The notes beneath the pieces were generated by a model. It was not told where the DNA came from and searched no databases. It saw nothing but the letters and a program-made list of their open reading frames with translations. Shown piece after piece: positions 1 to 8,149 of a DNA stretch of 64,000 bases. Numbering within the stretch: position 1 is the first letter of the stretch; the number at the start of each line of letters is the position of its first letter. This stretch comes from Bog-532 sp963830385 (GTDB taxonomy: Bacteria > Actinomycetota > Actinomycetes > Streptosporangiales > Streptosporangiaceae), in contig CAWHMD010000008.1 of the NCBI GenBank assembly GCA_963830385.1, positions 930,001-994,000 on the forward strand. The letters are read 5' to 3'. The position numbers and the translations under genes were made by a program.

Positions 1-1
1 C

Positions 2-550
2 TGGTTCCGGGCCACCGCGCTCGGCCGCATGCGCTACGAGGAGCTCGAGGACCTGCTGCAATCCCGGCGGTCCACGGACGCGCCGATCTTCCTGCCCTAC
101 CTGACCGGCGTGAACCCGCCCGACTACTCCCCCGCGGCCAAGGGGGCATTCCTCGGACTGGACCTCCAGCACGGCCGGGCCGACCTCGCGCACGCGGTCG
201 AAGAAGGCCTCGCCCACCTGCTGCGCCGGAACATCGAATACCTCGCGCCGGACGGTGATGTGACCGAGATCGTCTCGACCGGAGGCGGCGCGGCCTCGCC
301 CTACTGGAGTCAGCTCAAGGCCGACGTCTGCGGCGTACAGGTCCTCGTGCCCCGGGAACAGGAAGCGACCTGCCGCGGCGCCGCGGCGCTGGCCCTGGTC
401 GAACACGGCGCCCTCGGCGGCCTCAGTGACGCCGCGCTGCTCAACCAGCCCGAGGTGGTCACGTACCGGCCGCTGAAGACCGGCGCGACCGCGGCGCGAT
501 ACCAGCTGTTCGAGACCTATCTCGCCCGGCTGTACCCCAGCACCAGCTGA
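2..550 (+). CDS. FGGY-family carbohydrate kinase, C-terminal part (5' end lies outside the window)
   Basis: The frame is open from the first complete codon, so the gene begins upstream; 182 residues are visible. They match the second ATPase half (FGGY_C) of sugar and polyol kinases: the glycine-rich nucleotide-binding stretch STGGGAASPYWSQLKADVCG is near visible residue 92, followed by an EATCRGAAALA segment typical of xylulokinase-like proteins. Family members phosphorylate a ketose or polyol with ATP in the cytoplasm. The substrate cannot be read from this half. The isomerase gene starts 12 bp downstream, so the kinase is probably in an operon with the next genes, which points to a ketose or tetrose pathway (inference). 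Confidence 0.85.
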   Translation, partial: WFRATALGRMRYEELEDLLQSRRSTDAPIFLPYLTGVNPPDYSPAAKGAFLGLDLQHGRADLAHAVEEGLAHLLRRNIEYLAPDGDVTEIVSTGGGAASPYWSQLKADVCGVQVLVPREQEATCRGAAALALVEHGALGGLSDAALLNQPEVVTYRPLKTGATAARYQLFETYLARLYPSTS

Positions 551-562
551 AGGAGGAAGCAC

Positions 563-1369
563 GTGAAGCTCTCCTGCTCGTCGCCCATGGTTCCCGGGCA
601 GACCCTGACCGAGAAGGCGCAGAACCTGCGGACGTGGGGCTATGACGCGCTCGCCGTTTTCCAGCCCTACAGCGAGTGGTCGGACGAACTGCGGGAGGAG
701 CTGGGATCGCTGGAGGAGCGGACCGGTGTCCGGGCCGCCGAATTCGTCTTCATGGATGCCAGCTACGGCAACGCCATGTCACCGGACGGCGAACTGCGCG
801 ACCGGTGCCGCGCCATGTACCGGCTCGCCGCGACCGTCTGCGCCCAGATCGGGGCGGTGACCGAGATCGAGTACCAGTACGGTCCGCAGGACCCGATGCC
901 GCTGTTCGATCCCTACCAGCAGCTCAGCCCGGACCAGGCGGATGACTTCACCGCGTTCTACCGGCAGGTACTCGACCTGGTGGCCGGCACACCCGCCCGG
1001 GTGCTGCTCGAGCCCATCAACCGGTACGAATGCCGATACCTCAACCGCATCGCCGACAACATCCGCATCATCGACGCGGTCGCGCATCCGAACGCGGGGC
1101 TCCTGCCCGACACGTTCCACATGTCGATAGAGGAAGCGGACATGGGACAGGCGCTGATTCAGGCGGGCCCCCGCATCGGGCATGTGCACCTCGGGGACAG
1201 CAACCGGCTCCTGCCCGGCCACGGCCTCCTGAACTGGCCCGACATCTTCGGCGCCCTGAACACGGTGGGGTACGACGGCTACGTCAACCTCGAGTGCTCC
1301 ACCACCGGGGACCCGGCGGTGACCCTTCCCGCGACCGCGGCCTGGATCCGTGATCTCGCCCAGTCCTGA
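563..1369 (+). CDS. Sugar isomerase/3-epimerase, xylose-isomerase-like TIM barrel (D-psicose/tagatose 3-epimerase or hydroxypyruvate-isomerase type)
   Basis: A 268-residue single-domain TIM barrel. The GTG start is fixed by an AGGAGG ribosome site at 551-556. The four expected metal ligands are visible: Glu150 in LLEPIN, Asp183 in LPDTFHM, His209 in HVHLGD and Glu244 in NLEC. This spacing equals the Glu/Asp/His/Glu set I recall for Agrobacterium D-psicose 3-epimerase, supporting an intact divalent-metal keto-sugar epimerase or isomerase. Next to a FGGY kinase and a TIM homologue, it probably interconverts a ketose or ketose phosphate (inference). The exact sugar is unknown; hydroxypyruvate or erythrulose-type substrates are also possible. 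Confidence 0.85.
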   Translation: MKLSCSSPMVPGQTLTEKAQNLRTWGYDALAVFQPYSEWSDELREELGSLEERTGVRAAEFVFMDASYGNAMSPDGELRDRCRAMYRLAATVCAQIGAVTEIEYQYGPQDPMPLFDPYQQLSPDQADDFTAFYRQVLDLVAGTPARVLLEPINRYECRYLNRIADNIRIIDAVAHPNAGLLPDTFHMSIEEADMGQALIQAGPRIGHVHLGDSNRLLPGHGLLNWPDIFGALNTVGYDGYVNLECSTTGDPAVTLPATAAWIRDLAQS

Positions 1370-2066
1370 GCCGGCCGGGTTGTCCGGCCCCTTCTTCGAG
1401 ATCGGGCCGAAAAACCTGCTCCGCCGAGCCGAACTCGAACCTCTGGCCCGTGCGGCCGGCGCGGCCGGCTCTGACCACGGCGTCTCGGTCATCCTTACCG
1501 TGCCGACCGCCCTGATCGCACCGATTCACGACCTCCACAGCGGCGTCCTCCCGTTCGCGCAAGCCATGGCGCCGGACCAGCCCGGCGACTCCATGGGCCG
1601 GGTCATCGCGGAAACGCTCGTCGACGCCGGAGCCGCCGGCATCATGCTCAACCACGCCAGCAACCCCCTCGACCCACCGGCACTCGCTGCAGCAGTCGAA
1701 CGCGCGCGCGCCACCGGCTTGCAGACCATCGTCTGTACGGACACCGACGCTGAGGCCGTGCGAGTCGCCCGGCTCGGCCCGACCGCGATCCTGCTGGAAC
1801 CGCCGGCCCTCATCGGCTCCGTGGGGCGCGTCGCCCGGGACTGGATCGCTCCGGCCAACGAGGCCGTGCGCCGCGTCGCCCCGGCGGTGCTGATGATGCA
1901 CGCCGGCGGAGTCTCCTCGCCGTCCATCGCCGCCGCCATCATGGCGGCCGGCGCCGACGGAACCGGCTCGACCAGCGGCGTGATCGGCGCGGACGACCCG
2001 CTCTGCGCGGCGCGGTCGTTCATCGCCGCCACCCGGGCCGGCTGGGACCGGCTCCGTCAGCGGTAA
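1350..2066 (+). CDS. Triose-phosphate isomerase homologue, archaeal-like form
   Basis: 238 residues resembling the short archaeal-type triose-phosphate isomerases more than the bacterial glycolytic enzyme. Candidate catalytic residues can be assigned: Lys21 in FEIGPKN, His102 in IMLNHAS and Glu150 in LLEPPALIG, followed by a phosphate-loop-like MHAGGVSS. The annotated GTG start overlaps the epimerase by 20 bp; an in-frame TTG at 1380 would start after the upstream stop and is an alternative. Operonic paralogues of this enzyme are known to isomerise tetrulose 4-phosphates in erythritol/threitol pathways, so a dedicated ketose-phosphate role is more likely here than glycolysis (inference). Confidence 0.75.
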   Translation: MISPSPEPAGLSGPFFEIGPKNLLRRAELEPLARAAGAAGSDHGVSVILTVPTALIAPIHDLHSGVLPFAQAMAPDQPGDSMGRVIAETLVDAGAAGIMLNHASNPLDPPALAAAVERARATGLQTIVCTDTDAEAVRVARLGPTAILLEPPALIGSVGRVARDWIAPANEAVRRVAPAVLMMHAGGVSSPSIAAAIMAAGADGTGSTSGVIGADDPLCAARSFIAATRAGWDRLRQR

Positions 2067-2124
2067 CCGAAGCAGTTCACCGGCAACCGTCAGAACCCGA
2101 CCGCCTCACGAAGGAGAAACACCG

Positions 2125-2892
2125 ATGATTACCAACCTCAAAGGACAAACTGCGGTCGTCACCGGCGGAGCACGCGGGATCGGGCTGGCCGTCGCCCGGT
2201 CGCTGGCCGCGGACGGCGCCAAGATCGCCCTGCTCGACGTGCTCGGCAACGTCGCCGACGCGGCGAAGCAGCTGGCGGACGAGTACGGCGTGGAGTCGCT
2301 GGGTCAGCAACTCGACGTCACCGACCGGGACGCGACCGTCGCCGCCTTCGACGCGGTCAGCAGCCGTCTGGGCGTTCCCCAGGTGCTGCTGACCGCGGCG
2401 GGCATCGAGATCAACGATGATTCGGTCAACGTGACGGCCGATCAATGGCGCAAGGTCATCGACGTGAACCTGAGCGGCACCTTTTACGCCGCCCAGGCAT
2501 TCGGCCGCGCGCTCCTGCAGGCCGGCCTGCCCGGAAGCGCCATCCTCATCTCATCGATGTCGGGCGTCATCGTGAACGTGCCCCAATGGGCCGCTTCGTA
2601 CAACGCATCGAAGGCAGCGGTCGCCCACCTGGCCAAGTCCCTGGCCGTGGAGTGGGCCCCGGCCGGCATCAGGGTGAACTCGATCGCCCCCGGGTACGTC
2701 CTGTCCGACCTGACCGAACGCATCATCGAGCAGCAGCCGTCGCTGCGCGACGAGTGGGTCGCCCGCATTCCGCTGGGGCGCATCGCCACCCCGGATGACC
2801 TGTCCGGGCTGGTCAGCTTCCTCGCTTCCGATGCATCCAGCTATCTCACCGCGCAGACCATCGTCATCGATGGCGGCTACACCGCGATCTAG
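2125..2892 (+). CDS. Short-chain dehydrogenase/reductase (SDR), polyol/keto-sugar type
   Basis: A 255-residue classical SDR. The cofactor motif TGGARGIG is at residues 13-20, the structural Asn is at 115, and the catalytic triad is Ser146, Tyr159 and Lys163 (YNASK). The usual NNAG is TAAG here. A strong AAGGAG ribosome site at 2111-2116 sets the ATG start. Asp38 at the end of the second strand (LLDV) suggests NAD(H) preference. As the fourth gene of the operon it probably oxidises a polyol or reduces its ketose (inference). Its stop is 2 bp from the stop of the convergent mmsA, leaving no room for a terminator. Confidence 0.85.
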   Translation: MITNLKGQTAVVTGGARGIGLAVARSLAADGAKIALLDVLGNVADAAKQLADEYGVESLGQQLDVTDRDATVAAFDAVSSRLGVPQVLLTAAGIEINDDSVNVTADQWRKVIDVNLSGTFYAAQAFGRALLQAGLPGSAILISSMSGVIVNVPQWAASYNASKAAVAHLAKSLAVEWAPAGIRVNSIAPGYVLSDLTERIIEQQPSLRDEWVARIPLGRIATPDDLSGLVSFLASDASSYLTAQTIVIDGGYTAI

Positions 2893-2894
2893 GT

Positions 2895-4415
2895 CTAGGC
2901 GTTGACCGGGAAACCCAGGTTGACGCCGCCGTGACTCGGGTCGAGCCAGCGGGAGGTGACGACCTTGCCCCGGGTGTAGAAGTGGACGCCCTCGGTGCCG
3001 TGCACGTGGGTGTCGCCGAACAGCGAGTTCTTCCAGCCGCCGAACGAGTAGAACGCCATCGGCACCGGGATCGGCACGTTCACGCCGACCATGCCGACCT
3101 GAATCTCGTTGACGAACCGGCGGGCCGCGCCACCGTCGTTGGTGAACACCGCGGTGCCGTTGCCGTACGGGCTGTTGTTGATCAGCTCGACCGCCTCCTC
3201 ATAGGAGTCGGCCCGGGCCACGCTCAGTACCGGCCCGAAGATCTCGTCGTCGTAGGCGCTGTTGCCCGGGGCCACGTGGTCGAGCACGCTGGGGCCGAGC
3301 CAGAAGCCCCCGGACTCGCCGCCGATGACCGGGTGCGCCCGGCCGTCGACGGCCAGGGTGGCACCGTCGGCGACCCCGGAGTCGAGGTAGGAGGCGACCT
3401 TGTCCCGGTGCGCGCCGGTGACCAGCGGGCCCATCTCGGCCCGCTCGTCGGTGCCCGGGCCGACCCGCAGAGCGCTGATCCGGCTCTTGATCTTCTCGAT
3501 CAGCTCGTCACCGACCGGCTCGACCGCCACCAGCGCGGAGATCGCCATGCAGCGTTCCCCGGCCGAGCCGAACCCGGCCGACACGGCCGCGTCGGCGGCC
3601 AGGTCGAGGTCGGCGTCGGGCAGCACGACCATGTGGTTCTTGGCCCCGCCGAGAGCCTGCACCCGCTTGCCGGCCTGAGTGCCCTGCTCGTAGACGTAGC
3701 GCGCGATCGGGGTGGAGCCGACGAAGCTGACCGCGGCCACGTCCGGGTGGTGCAGCAGCCCGTCGACCGCGACCTTGTCCCCCTGCAGCACGTTGAACAC
3801 GCCCTCGGGGAGGCCGGCCTCGGCCCACAGCTGGGCGATCAGCAAAGAGGCGGACGGGTCCTTCTCCGACGGCTTCAGCACGAACGTGTTGCCGCAGGCG
3901 ATCGCGATCGGGAACATCCACATCGGCACCATGGCCGGGAAGTTGAACGGGGTGATGCCGGCCACCACGCCGAGCGGCTGGCGGATCGAGTACGAGTCGA
4001 CGCCGGTGGAGACGTTCTCCGAGAACCCGCCCTTGAGCAGGTGCGGGATGCCGCAGGCGAACTCGACGACCTCGAGGCCGCGGGCGACCTCACCGGCCGC
4101 GTCGGAGGCCACCTTGCCGTGCTCGGCGGTGATCAGCGCGGCCAGGTCCTTGATGTGGCTGTGCACCAGCTCACGGAAGTTGAACAAGATCGCCGCCCGC
4201 TTGGACAGCGAGACCTTCTTCCAGCTGTCGAAGGCCGTCTTGGCGGCGGCCACAGCCGCCTCGACCTCGGCCGGGCTGGCGAAGTCGACGTGCCCGGTGA
4301 CCTGTCCGGTGGCGGGGTCGTAGACGTCGCCCTGCCGCTCGGCGGTGCCGTCCCACGGCTTGCCGCCGATCCAGTGGGTGACGTGCTTGTCGGGCTGGCT
4401 CCCAATAGATGTCAC
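2895..4415 (-). CDS. mmsA: Methylmalonate-semialdehyde dehydrogenase (CoA-acylating)
   Basis: 506 residues, the usual size. The Rossmann segment GITPFNFP (153-160) and the catalytic loop GSAGERCMA with Cys289 are diagnostic of the family. The general-base motif ELGGK of ordinary aldehyde dehydrogenases is ALGGAKN here, as expected for MMSDH. The enzyme converts methylmalonate or malonate semialdehyde with CoA and NAD to propionyl- or acetyl-CoA in valine, beta-alanine and inositol catabolism. It overlaps the upstream aminotransferase by 4 bp (ATGA), so the two are translationally coupled. With a transaminase and a PucR regulator next to it, beta-alanine to malonate semialdehyde to acetyl-CoA is the best fit (inference). 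Confidence 0.93.
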   Translation of the reverse strand: MTSIGSQPDKHVTHWIGGKPWDGTAERQGDVYDPATGQVTGHVDFASPAEVEAAVAAAKTAFDSWKKVSLSKRAAILFNFRELVHSHIKDLAALITAEHGKVASDAAGEVARGLEVVEFACGIPHLLKGGFSENVSTGVDSYSIRQPLGVVAGITPFNFPAMVPMWMFPIAIACGNTFVLKPSEKDPSASLLIAQLWAEAGLPEGVFNVLQGDKVAVDGLLHHPDVAAVSFVGSTPIARYVYEQGTQAGKRVQALGGAKNHMVVLPDADLDLAADAAVSAGFGSAGERCMAISALVAVEPVGDELIEKIKSRISALRVGPGTDERAEMGPLVTGAHRDKVASYLDSGVADGATLAVDGRAHPVIGGESGGFWLGPSVLDHVAPGNSAYDDEIFGPVLSVARADSYEEAVELINNSPYGNGTAVFTNDGGAARRFVNEIQVGMVGVNVPIPVPMAFYSFGGWKNSLFGDTHVHGTEGVHFYTRGKVVTSRWLDPSHGGVNLGFPVNA

Positions 4416-5710
4416 TGTGTCTCCTCGCTTACGGCCTTCAGGGCGTCGGTCAAGATGGTCAGGCCTTCGCGGGCCTCGGCTTCGCTCAGCGTGAGCGGCG
4501 GGGCCATCCGCAGCGTGTTGCCGTACAGGCCGCCCTTGCCGATGAGCAGCCCGCGCTCGCGGGTCGCCTCCAGCATGCGGGCGGCCAGCGGCGCGCTGGC
4601 CTGGCCGGTCTTCGGGTCGATCATGTCGAGGGCGAACATCAGGCCCTTGCCGCGGACCGCGCCGGCGGCCGCGCTGGCGGCGGCCGCCTCGCGCAGCGCG
4701 GGGATGATGATCTCGCCCAGCCGCCGGGCGTTGCCCTGCAGGTCGTGCGAGAGCACGTAGTCCAGGGTGGCGCTGGCCGCGGCGGTGGAGATCGGGTTGC
4801 CGCCGAAGGTGGAAACGCCGTTGCCGCGCAGCCCGTCCAGCAGGTCGCCGCGGGCGACCACGCCACCGATCGCGAACCCGTTGCCAAGGCCCTTGGCGAA
4901 CGTCATCGCGTCGGGGGTGACGCCGTGCGCGCCGATGCCCCAGAAGTGCTCGCCGGTGCGGCCCCAGCCGGTCTGCACCTCATCGGAGATGAACAGGATG
5001 CCGTGCTGGTCGAGCACTTCCTTGTAGGCGGCGAACAGGCCGTCCGGCGCCATCGTGAAGCCGCCGACACCCTGCACCGGCTCGGCGATCAGGGCGGCCA
5101 CGTCGGCCGGGTGGGCCGCGGTGGCCAGCACGTTCTTCAGGTCCGCGACGCAGGCGTCGATGTAATCGGCATCAGAAAGGCCAGCGAACGCCGGGAGGTG
5201 CTGGTCGGCGCCGTGCAGATAGTGCACGCCGAACGGCGACAGCGACGAGGGCTTCCAGCCCGCGTTGCCGGTGATCGCCACCGCCCCGAACGAGCGCCCG
5301 TGGTAGCTGTTGCGCATGGCCAGCACCTGGTCGGCGCCGCGGGCGGCGGTGGCCAGCAGCAGCGCCGTCTCGTTGGCCTCGGTGCCGGAGTTGGTGAAGA
5401 ACACCTTCGCGTCCGGAATGCCGGACAGCCGGGCGATCTTCTCGGCCAGCTCGACCTGGTTGCGGATCAGGTACAGCGTCGAGGTGTGCACCACGCCGGT
5501 GGCGAGCTGCCGCTCGACCGCCTCGCGGACCTCGGCCACGTCGTAGCCGAGCATGTTGGTCAAGATGCCGGCGAAGAAGTCCAGGTAGCTCTGACCATTC
5601 GCGTCGGTGACCCGGCAGCCCTTGCCGCCGGTCAGCTCGATGGGCTGGTCGTAGTAGAGCGCGACCCAGCTGGGGATGACCGCACGGTGGCGGGCGTAGA
5701 GATCAGCCAT
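4412..5710 (-). CDS. Class III PLP aminotransferase (beta-alanine/alanine-glyoxylate type)
   Basis: 432 residues with the fold-type I class III signature: SGTEANETA near 108-116, Asp243 in SDEVQTGWGRTG contacting the PLP ring nitrogen, and Lys273 in TFAKGLGNG forming the Schiff base. It moves an amino group from an omega-amino acid or alanine to pyruvate or glyoxylate. Its product would feed the overlapping mmsA gene if the substrate is beta-alanine or beta-aminoisobutyrate (inference). The gene is divergent from the PucR regulator, with 75-93 bp between the starts, and that gap carries several small palindromes. Confidence 0.9.
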   Translation of the reverse strand: MADLYARHRAVIPSWVALYYDQPIELTGGKGCRVTDANGQSYLDFFAGILTNMLGYDVAEVREAVERQLATGVVHTSTLYLIRNQVELAEKIARLSGIPDAKVFFTNSGTEANETALLLATAARGADQVLAMRNSYHGRSFGAVAITGNAGWKPSSLSPFGVHYLHGADQHLPAFAGLSDADYIDACVADLKNVLATAAHPADVAALIAEPVQGVGGFTMAPDGLFAAYKEVLDQHGILFISDEVQTGWGRTGEHFWGIGAHGVTPDAMTFAKGLGNGFAIGGVVARGDLLDGLRGNGVSTFGGNPISTAAASATLDYVLSHDLQGNARRLGEIIIPALREAAAASAAAGAVRGKGLMFALDMIDPKTGQASAPLAARMLEATRERGLLIGKGGLYGNTLRMAPPLTLSEAEAREGLTILTDALKAVSEETQ

Positions 5711-5740
5711 ACCTACCAGTCTGCGGGTCCCCGGGCTCGC

Positions 5741-5773
5741 TACCGCGGTACATAATGTAAGCAGATCAGCTGA
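5741..5773. promoter_or_regulatory. Palindrome cluster between aminotransferase and pucR-like gene
   Basis: Three short inverted repeats lie in the shared divergent promoter space: TACCGCGGTA at 5741-5750, TACATaATGTA at 5749-5759 and TCAGCTGA at 5766-5773. The second is the most operator-like, because it is AT-rich in a GC-rich context. PucR-family regulators usually sit next to their targets, so this is a natural binding region. The assignment to PucR is inference. Confidence 0.4.
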
Positions 5774-5803
5774 ATCCGAAACACTGTGTCAGGTGGTGAC
5801 CGC

Positions 5804-7414
5804 GTGCTGCCCACGCTGGCGGACGTGCTGGAGCTGGACGCCGTGCGGCGCGGACGCCCGCAGGTGCTGGCCGGTCACCGGGGCCTGGGAGCGCCGGTCC
5901 GCTGGGTGCACGCGATCGAACAGGCCGACGCCGCCCGGCTGCTGAACGGCGGTGAGCTGGTCCTCAGCACCGGCATCGCACTGCCCGACGAACCGGGGGC
6001 GCTGGCCGGCTACGCGGCTGACCTGGCGGCGGCCGGGGTGAGCGGGCTGGCGGTGGAGCTTGGCCGCCGCTACACCCGGCTGCCGGACCCGCTGGTCGCC
6101 GCCGCCGACCGGCACGGAGTGCCGCTGATCGCGTTCCGCCGCGAGGTCCCGTTCGTGGAGATCACCGAGACCGTACACGCCATGATCATCGACGCCCAGC
6201 TCGACGAGCTGCGCCGGTCCGAGCGGGTGCACGAGACGTTCACCGAGCTGTCGGTGGCCGGGGCGCCGCCGGAGGAGATCGTCCGGCAGGCGGCGCTGCT
6301 GGCCGGGCGGCCGGTCATCCTGGAAGACCTGTCGCACCGGGTGCTGGCCTGCTCCCCCGCGACCGCCGACCCGCGCACGCTGCTGGCCGGGTTCGAGCAC
6401 CAGGCCCGGGCGGTGGCCGGGCTGCGCCGGACGTTCTACGACGAGGCGGCCGGCTGGCTGGTGACCACGGTCGGGGCTCGCGGTGAGGACTGGGGCCGGG
6501 TCATCCAGGTGATGGACGCACCCCCCACCCCGGCCGACACCGTGCTGATCGAGCGGGCCGCCAGCGCGCTCGCCCTCGGCCGGCTGCTCACCCGCCAGCA
6601 GGAGAGCCTGGAACGGCAGGCCCACCGCACGCTGATCAGCGCGATCGTGGAGAGCGCGCACGCCGGCCCGGAAGAGGCGGCCGCCCGCGCCCGGGCGCTC
6701 GGCGTCCCGGTCAGCGACCGCCAGCTGATCGCGGTCATCGTCCGGATCCGCGACATGGGCCCGGGCATCTCCGCCCACACCCGGATCGCCGAGGTGACCG
6801 AGGCTGTCGCCGACGCCTGCCGCGAGGAACGGCTGCCCGCACTGGTCGGATCGCTGGACGACGTGCGGGCCGGGGCGCTGCTGTCACTGCCGCGGCGGGC
6901 CGACCCCGACGGCACGCTGACCGCGCTGGCCGCGCGGCTGCGCCAGCGGCCACAGCTGCGCACCGGGCCGTTCGTGCTCGGCGTCGGCGCGGCCACCGAG
7001 ACGCTGCGCGACGTGCGCCGGTCGTTCCTGGACGCCCGCCAGGTCAGCGACGTGGCCATCCGCCAGGCCGACGAGCGCCCGTTCTACCGGCTGCCGGACC
7101 TGCGGCTGCGAGGGCTGCTGCAGCTGCTGCGGGAGGACGCGCGGCTGCAGAACTTCACCGAGCGGGAACTGGGACCGCTGCTGGCGGCCGACGAGGCCCA
7201 GGGCACCGAGCTGCTGGACTGCCTGGCCGCCTACCTGGAGGAGGGCGGCAACAAGGCGGCGGCGGCGCAGCGGGCACACCTGGCCCGGCCCACCTTCTAC
7301 CAGCGCCTGGAGCAGATCGAGCGGATCCTCAGGGTCGACCTCTCGTCGGCCGAGTCGCGGACGTCCCTGCACGTGGCCTTGCTGGCCCGCGCTATCGGCG
7401 AAAGACCTGGTTGA
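5804..7414 (+). CDS. PucR-family transcriptional regulator
   Basis: About 536 residues. The N-terminal PucR domain covers roughly residues 1-120 (LPTLADVLELDAVRRGRPQV onward), a GGDEF-like middle follows, and the C-terminal PucR helix-turn-helix (HTH_30) includes LEEGGNKAAAAQRAHLARPT near 485-505. I prefer the GTG at 5804 because AGGTGG at 5791-5796 is well spaced from it; an in-frame GTG at 5786 would add six residues. PucR proteins control purine, pyrimidine or amino-compound catabolism, and here the regulator probably controls the divergent aminotransferase-mmsA pair. Its 3' end overlaps a tiny antisense gene by 23 bp. Confidence 0.9.
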   Translation: MLPTLADVLELDAVRRGRPQVLAGHRGLGAPVRWVHAIEQADAARLLNGGELVLSTGIALPDEPGALAGYAADLAAAGVSGLAVELGRRYTRLPDPLVAAADRHGVPLIAFRREVPFVEITETVHAMIIDAQLDELRRSERVHETFTELSVAGAPPEEIVRQAALLAGRPVILEDLSHRVLACSPATADPRTLLAGFEHQARAVAGLRRTFYDEAAGWLVTTVGARGEDWGRVIQVMDAPPTPADTVLIERAASALALGRLLTRQQESLERQAHRTLISAIVESAHAGPEEAAARARALGVPVSDRQLIAVIVRIRDMGPGISAHTRIAEVTEAVADACREERLPALVGSLDDVRAGALLSLPRRADPDGTLTALAARLRQRPQLRTGPFVLGVGAATETLRDVRRSFLDARQVSDVAIRQADERPFYRLPDLRLRGLLQLLREDARLQNFTERELGPLLAADEAQGTELLDCLAAYLEEGGNKAAAAQRAHLARPTFYQRLEQIERILRVDLSSAESRTSLHVALLARAIGERPG

Positions 7415-7472
7415 GGATGACGGCGACCACGGCGACCACGATGATCAGCGCCGCCGAGACGATAATGACCAT
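7392..7472 (-). CDS. Putative 26-residue single-span membrane microprotein
   Basis: A very short frame on the minus strand encodes MVIIVSAALIIVVAVVAV followed by ILNQVFRR. It is an almost unbroken hydrophobic helix ending in two arginines, which fits a single membrane span with a cytoplasmic basic tail. It starts 3 bp after the stop of the 67-residue membrane protein, preceded by GGCAGGG, and so could be translated by coupling. The last 23 bp overlap the 3' end of the pucR-like gene antisense. It has no recognised family. The case rests on composition and position only. Confidence 0.45.
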   Translation of the reverse strand: MVIIVSAALIIVVAVVAVILNQVFRR

Positions 7473-7475
7473 TGG

Positions 7476-7679
7476 TCAGCCCTGCCTGGGCATGAACATG
7501 AACACGATGGCGCCGAGCACCAGGAAACCGGCCGTGCCGAGCCCGAAGATGATGACGCCGGCCAGGCCGTTGACGGCGAGGCCGATCACCGCCCCGGCGA
7601 TGAGCAGGACGGCCAGTACCAGCCAGGACAGCACGATCCAGGCGCGCAGCCGCCGCTGCCGCACCGACAGGTTCGCCAC
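7476..7679 (-). CDS. Small two-span membrane protein of unknown function
   Basis: 67 residues with a GTG start. A basic N-terminus (VRQRRLR) precedes two hydrophobic segments, about residues 13-36 and 38-62, rich in Gly, Ala, Val, Leu and Ile, with a short MPRQG tail. This is the pattern of a small inner-membrane protein with both ends on the same side. It begins 5 bp after the F420/PPOX gene and is followed 3 bp later by a 26-residue hydrophobic frame, so it looks like a late member of the sugar-acid operon. I do not recognise a family. Confidence 0.65.
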   Translation of the reverse strand: MANLSVRQRRLRAWIVLSWLVLAVLLIAGAVIGLAVNGLAGVIIFGLGTAGFLVLGAIVFMFMPRQG

Positions 7680-7684
7680 CGCGG

Positions 7685-8149
7685 TCAGCCCGCCAGCCGG
7701 GCGGGGAAGCCGCCGGTGGCGACCGGGCCCCAGGACCTGGGCGTGATGCGCAGCAGCGACTTGCCCTGGCGGACCATGGCCTGCCGGTACTCGTCCCAGT
7801 CGGGGTGCTCGCCGGCGATCGAACGGTAGTAGTCGACCAGCGCCTCGGCTGCCTCGGGCATGTCGATGACCTCGATGTCGCCGTCGACCTGGACCCAGGC
7901 GCCGCCGAAGTCGTCGGACAGGAACAGCACGCTGGCCTGCGGCTGGCGCCGGGCGTTACGGGTCTTGGCCCGCTCCGGGTAGGTCGACACGACGATCCGG
8001 CCGTCCTCGTCGACCCCGCAGGTGACCGGCGAGGCTTGCGGGCGGCCGTCGGCCCGGGTGGTGATGACGATGGCGTGGTGCCGGGGACGGATGAAGCCGA
8101 GCAGCTCATCCCGGCTGACGGCGGTGTTGGTGGCGACGTGTGGGCTCAC
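7685..8149 (-). CDS. PPOX-class F420-dependent/flavin-binding split-barrel protein
   Basis: 154 residues from a GTG at 8149 that overlaps the stop of the upstream gene (GTGA). The split-barrel pattern is clear: LLGFIRPRHHAIVITTRADG, then PQASPVTCGVDEDGRIVVST, a YPERAKTRNARR segment typical of PPOX-class F420 proteins, and ASVLFLSDDFGGAWVQVDGD. Actinobacterial relatives bind F420, FMN or haem and often act as reductases of small molecules. The sequence does not identify the substrate. The coupling to the sugar-acid operon may be incidental. Confidence 0.85.
   Translation of the reverse strand: MSPHVATNTAVSRDELLGFIRPRHHAIVITTRADGRPQASPVTCGVDEDGRIVVSTYPERAKTRNARRQPQASVLFLSDDFGGAWVQVDGDIEVIDMPEAAEALVDYYRSIAGEHPDWDEYRQAMVRQGKSLLRITPRSWGPVATGGFPARLAG

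Noticed and set aside
2931..4760. Long plus-strand open frame opposite mmsA and the aminotransferase
   Set aside because: It is an antisense shadow caused by high third-position GC; it is rich in Gly, Arg, Val and Asp, while the opposite strand encodes two complete, motif-rich enzymes.
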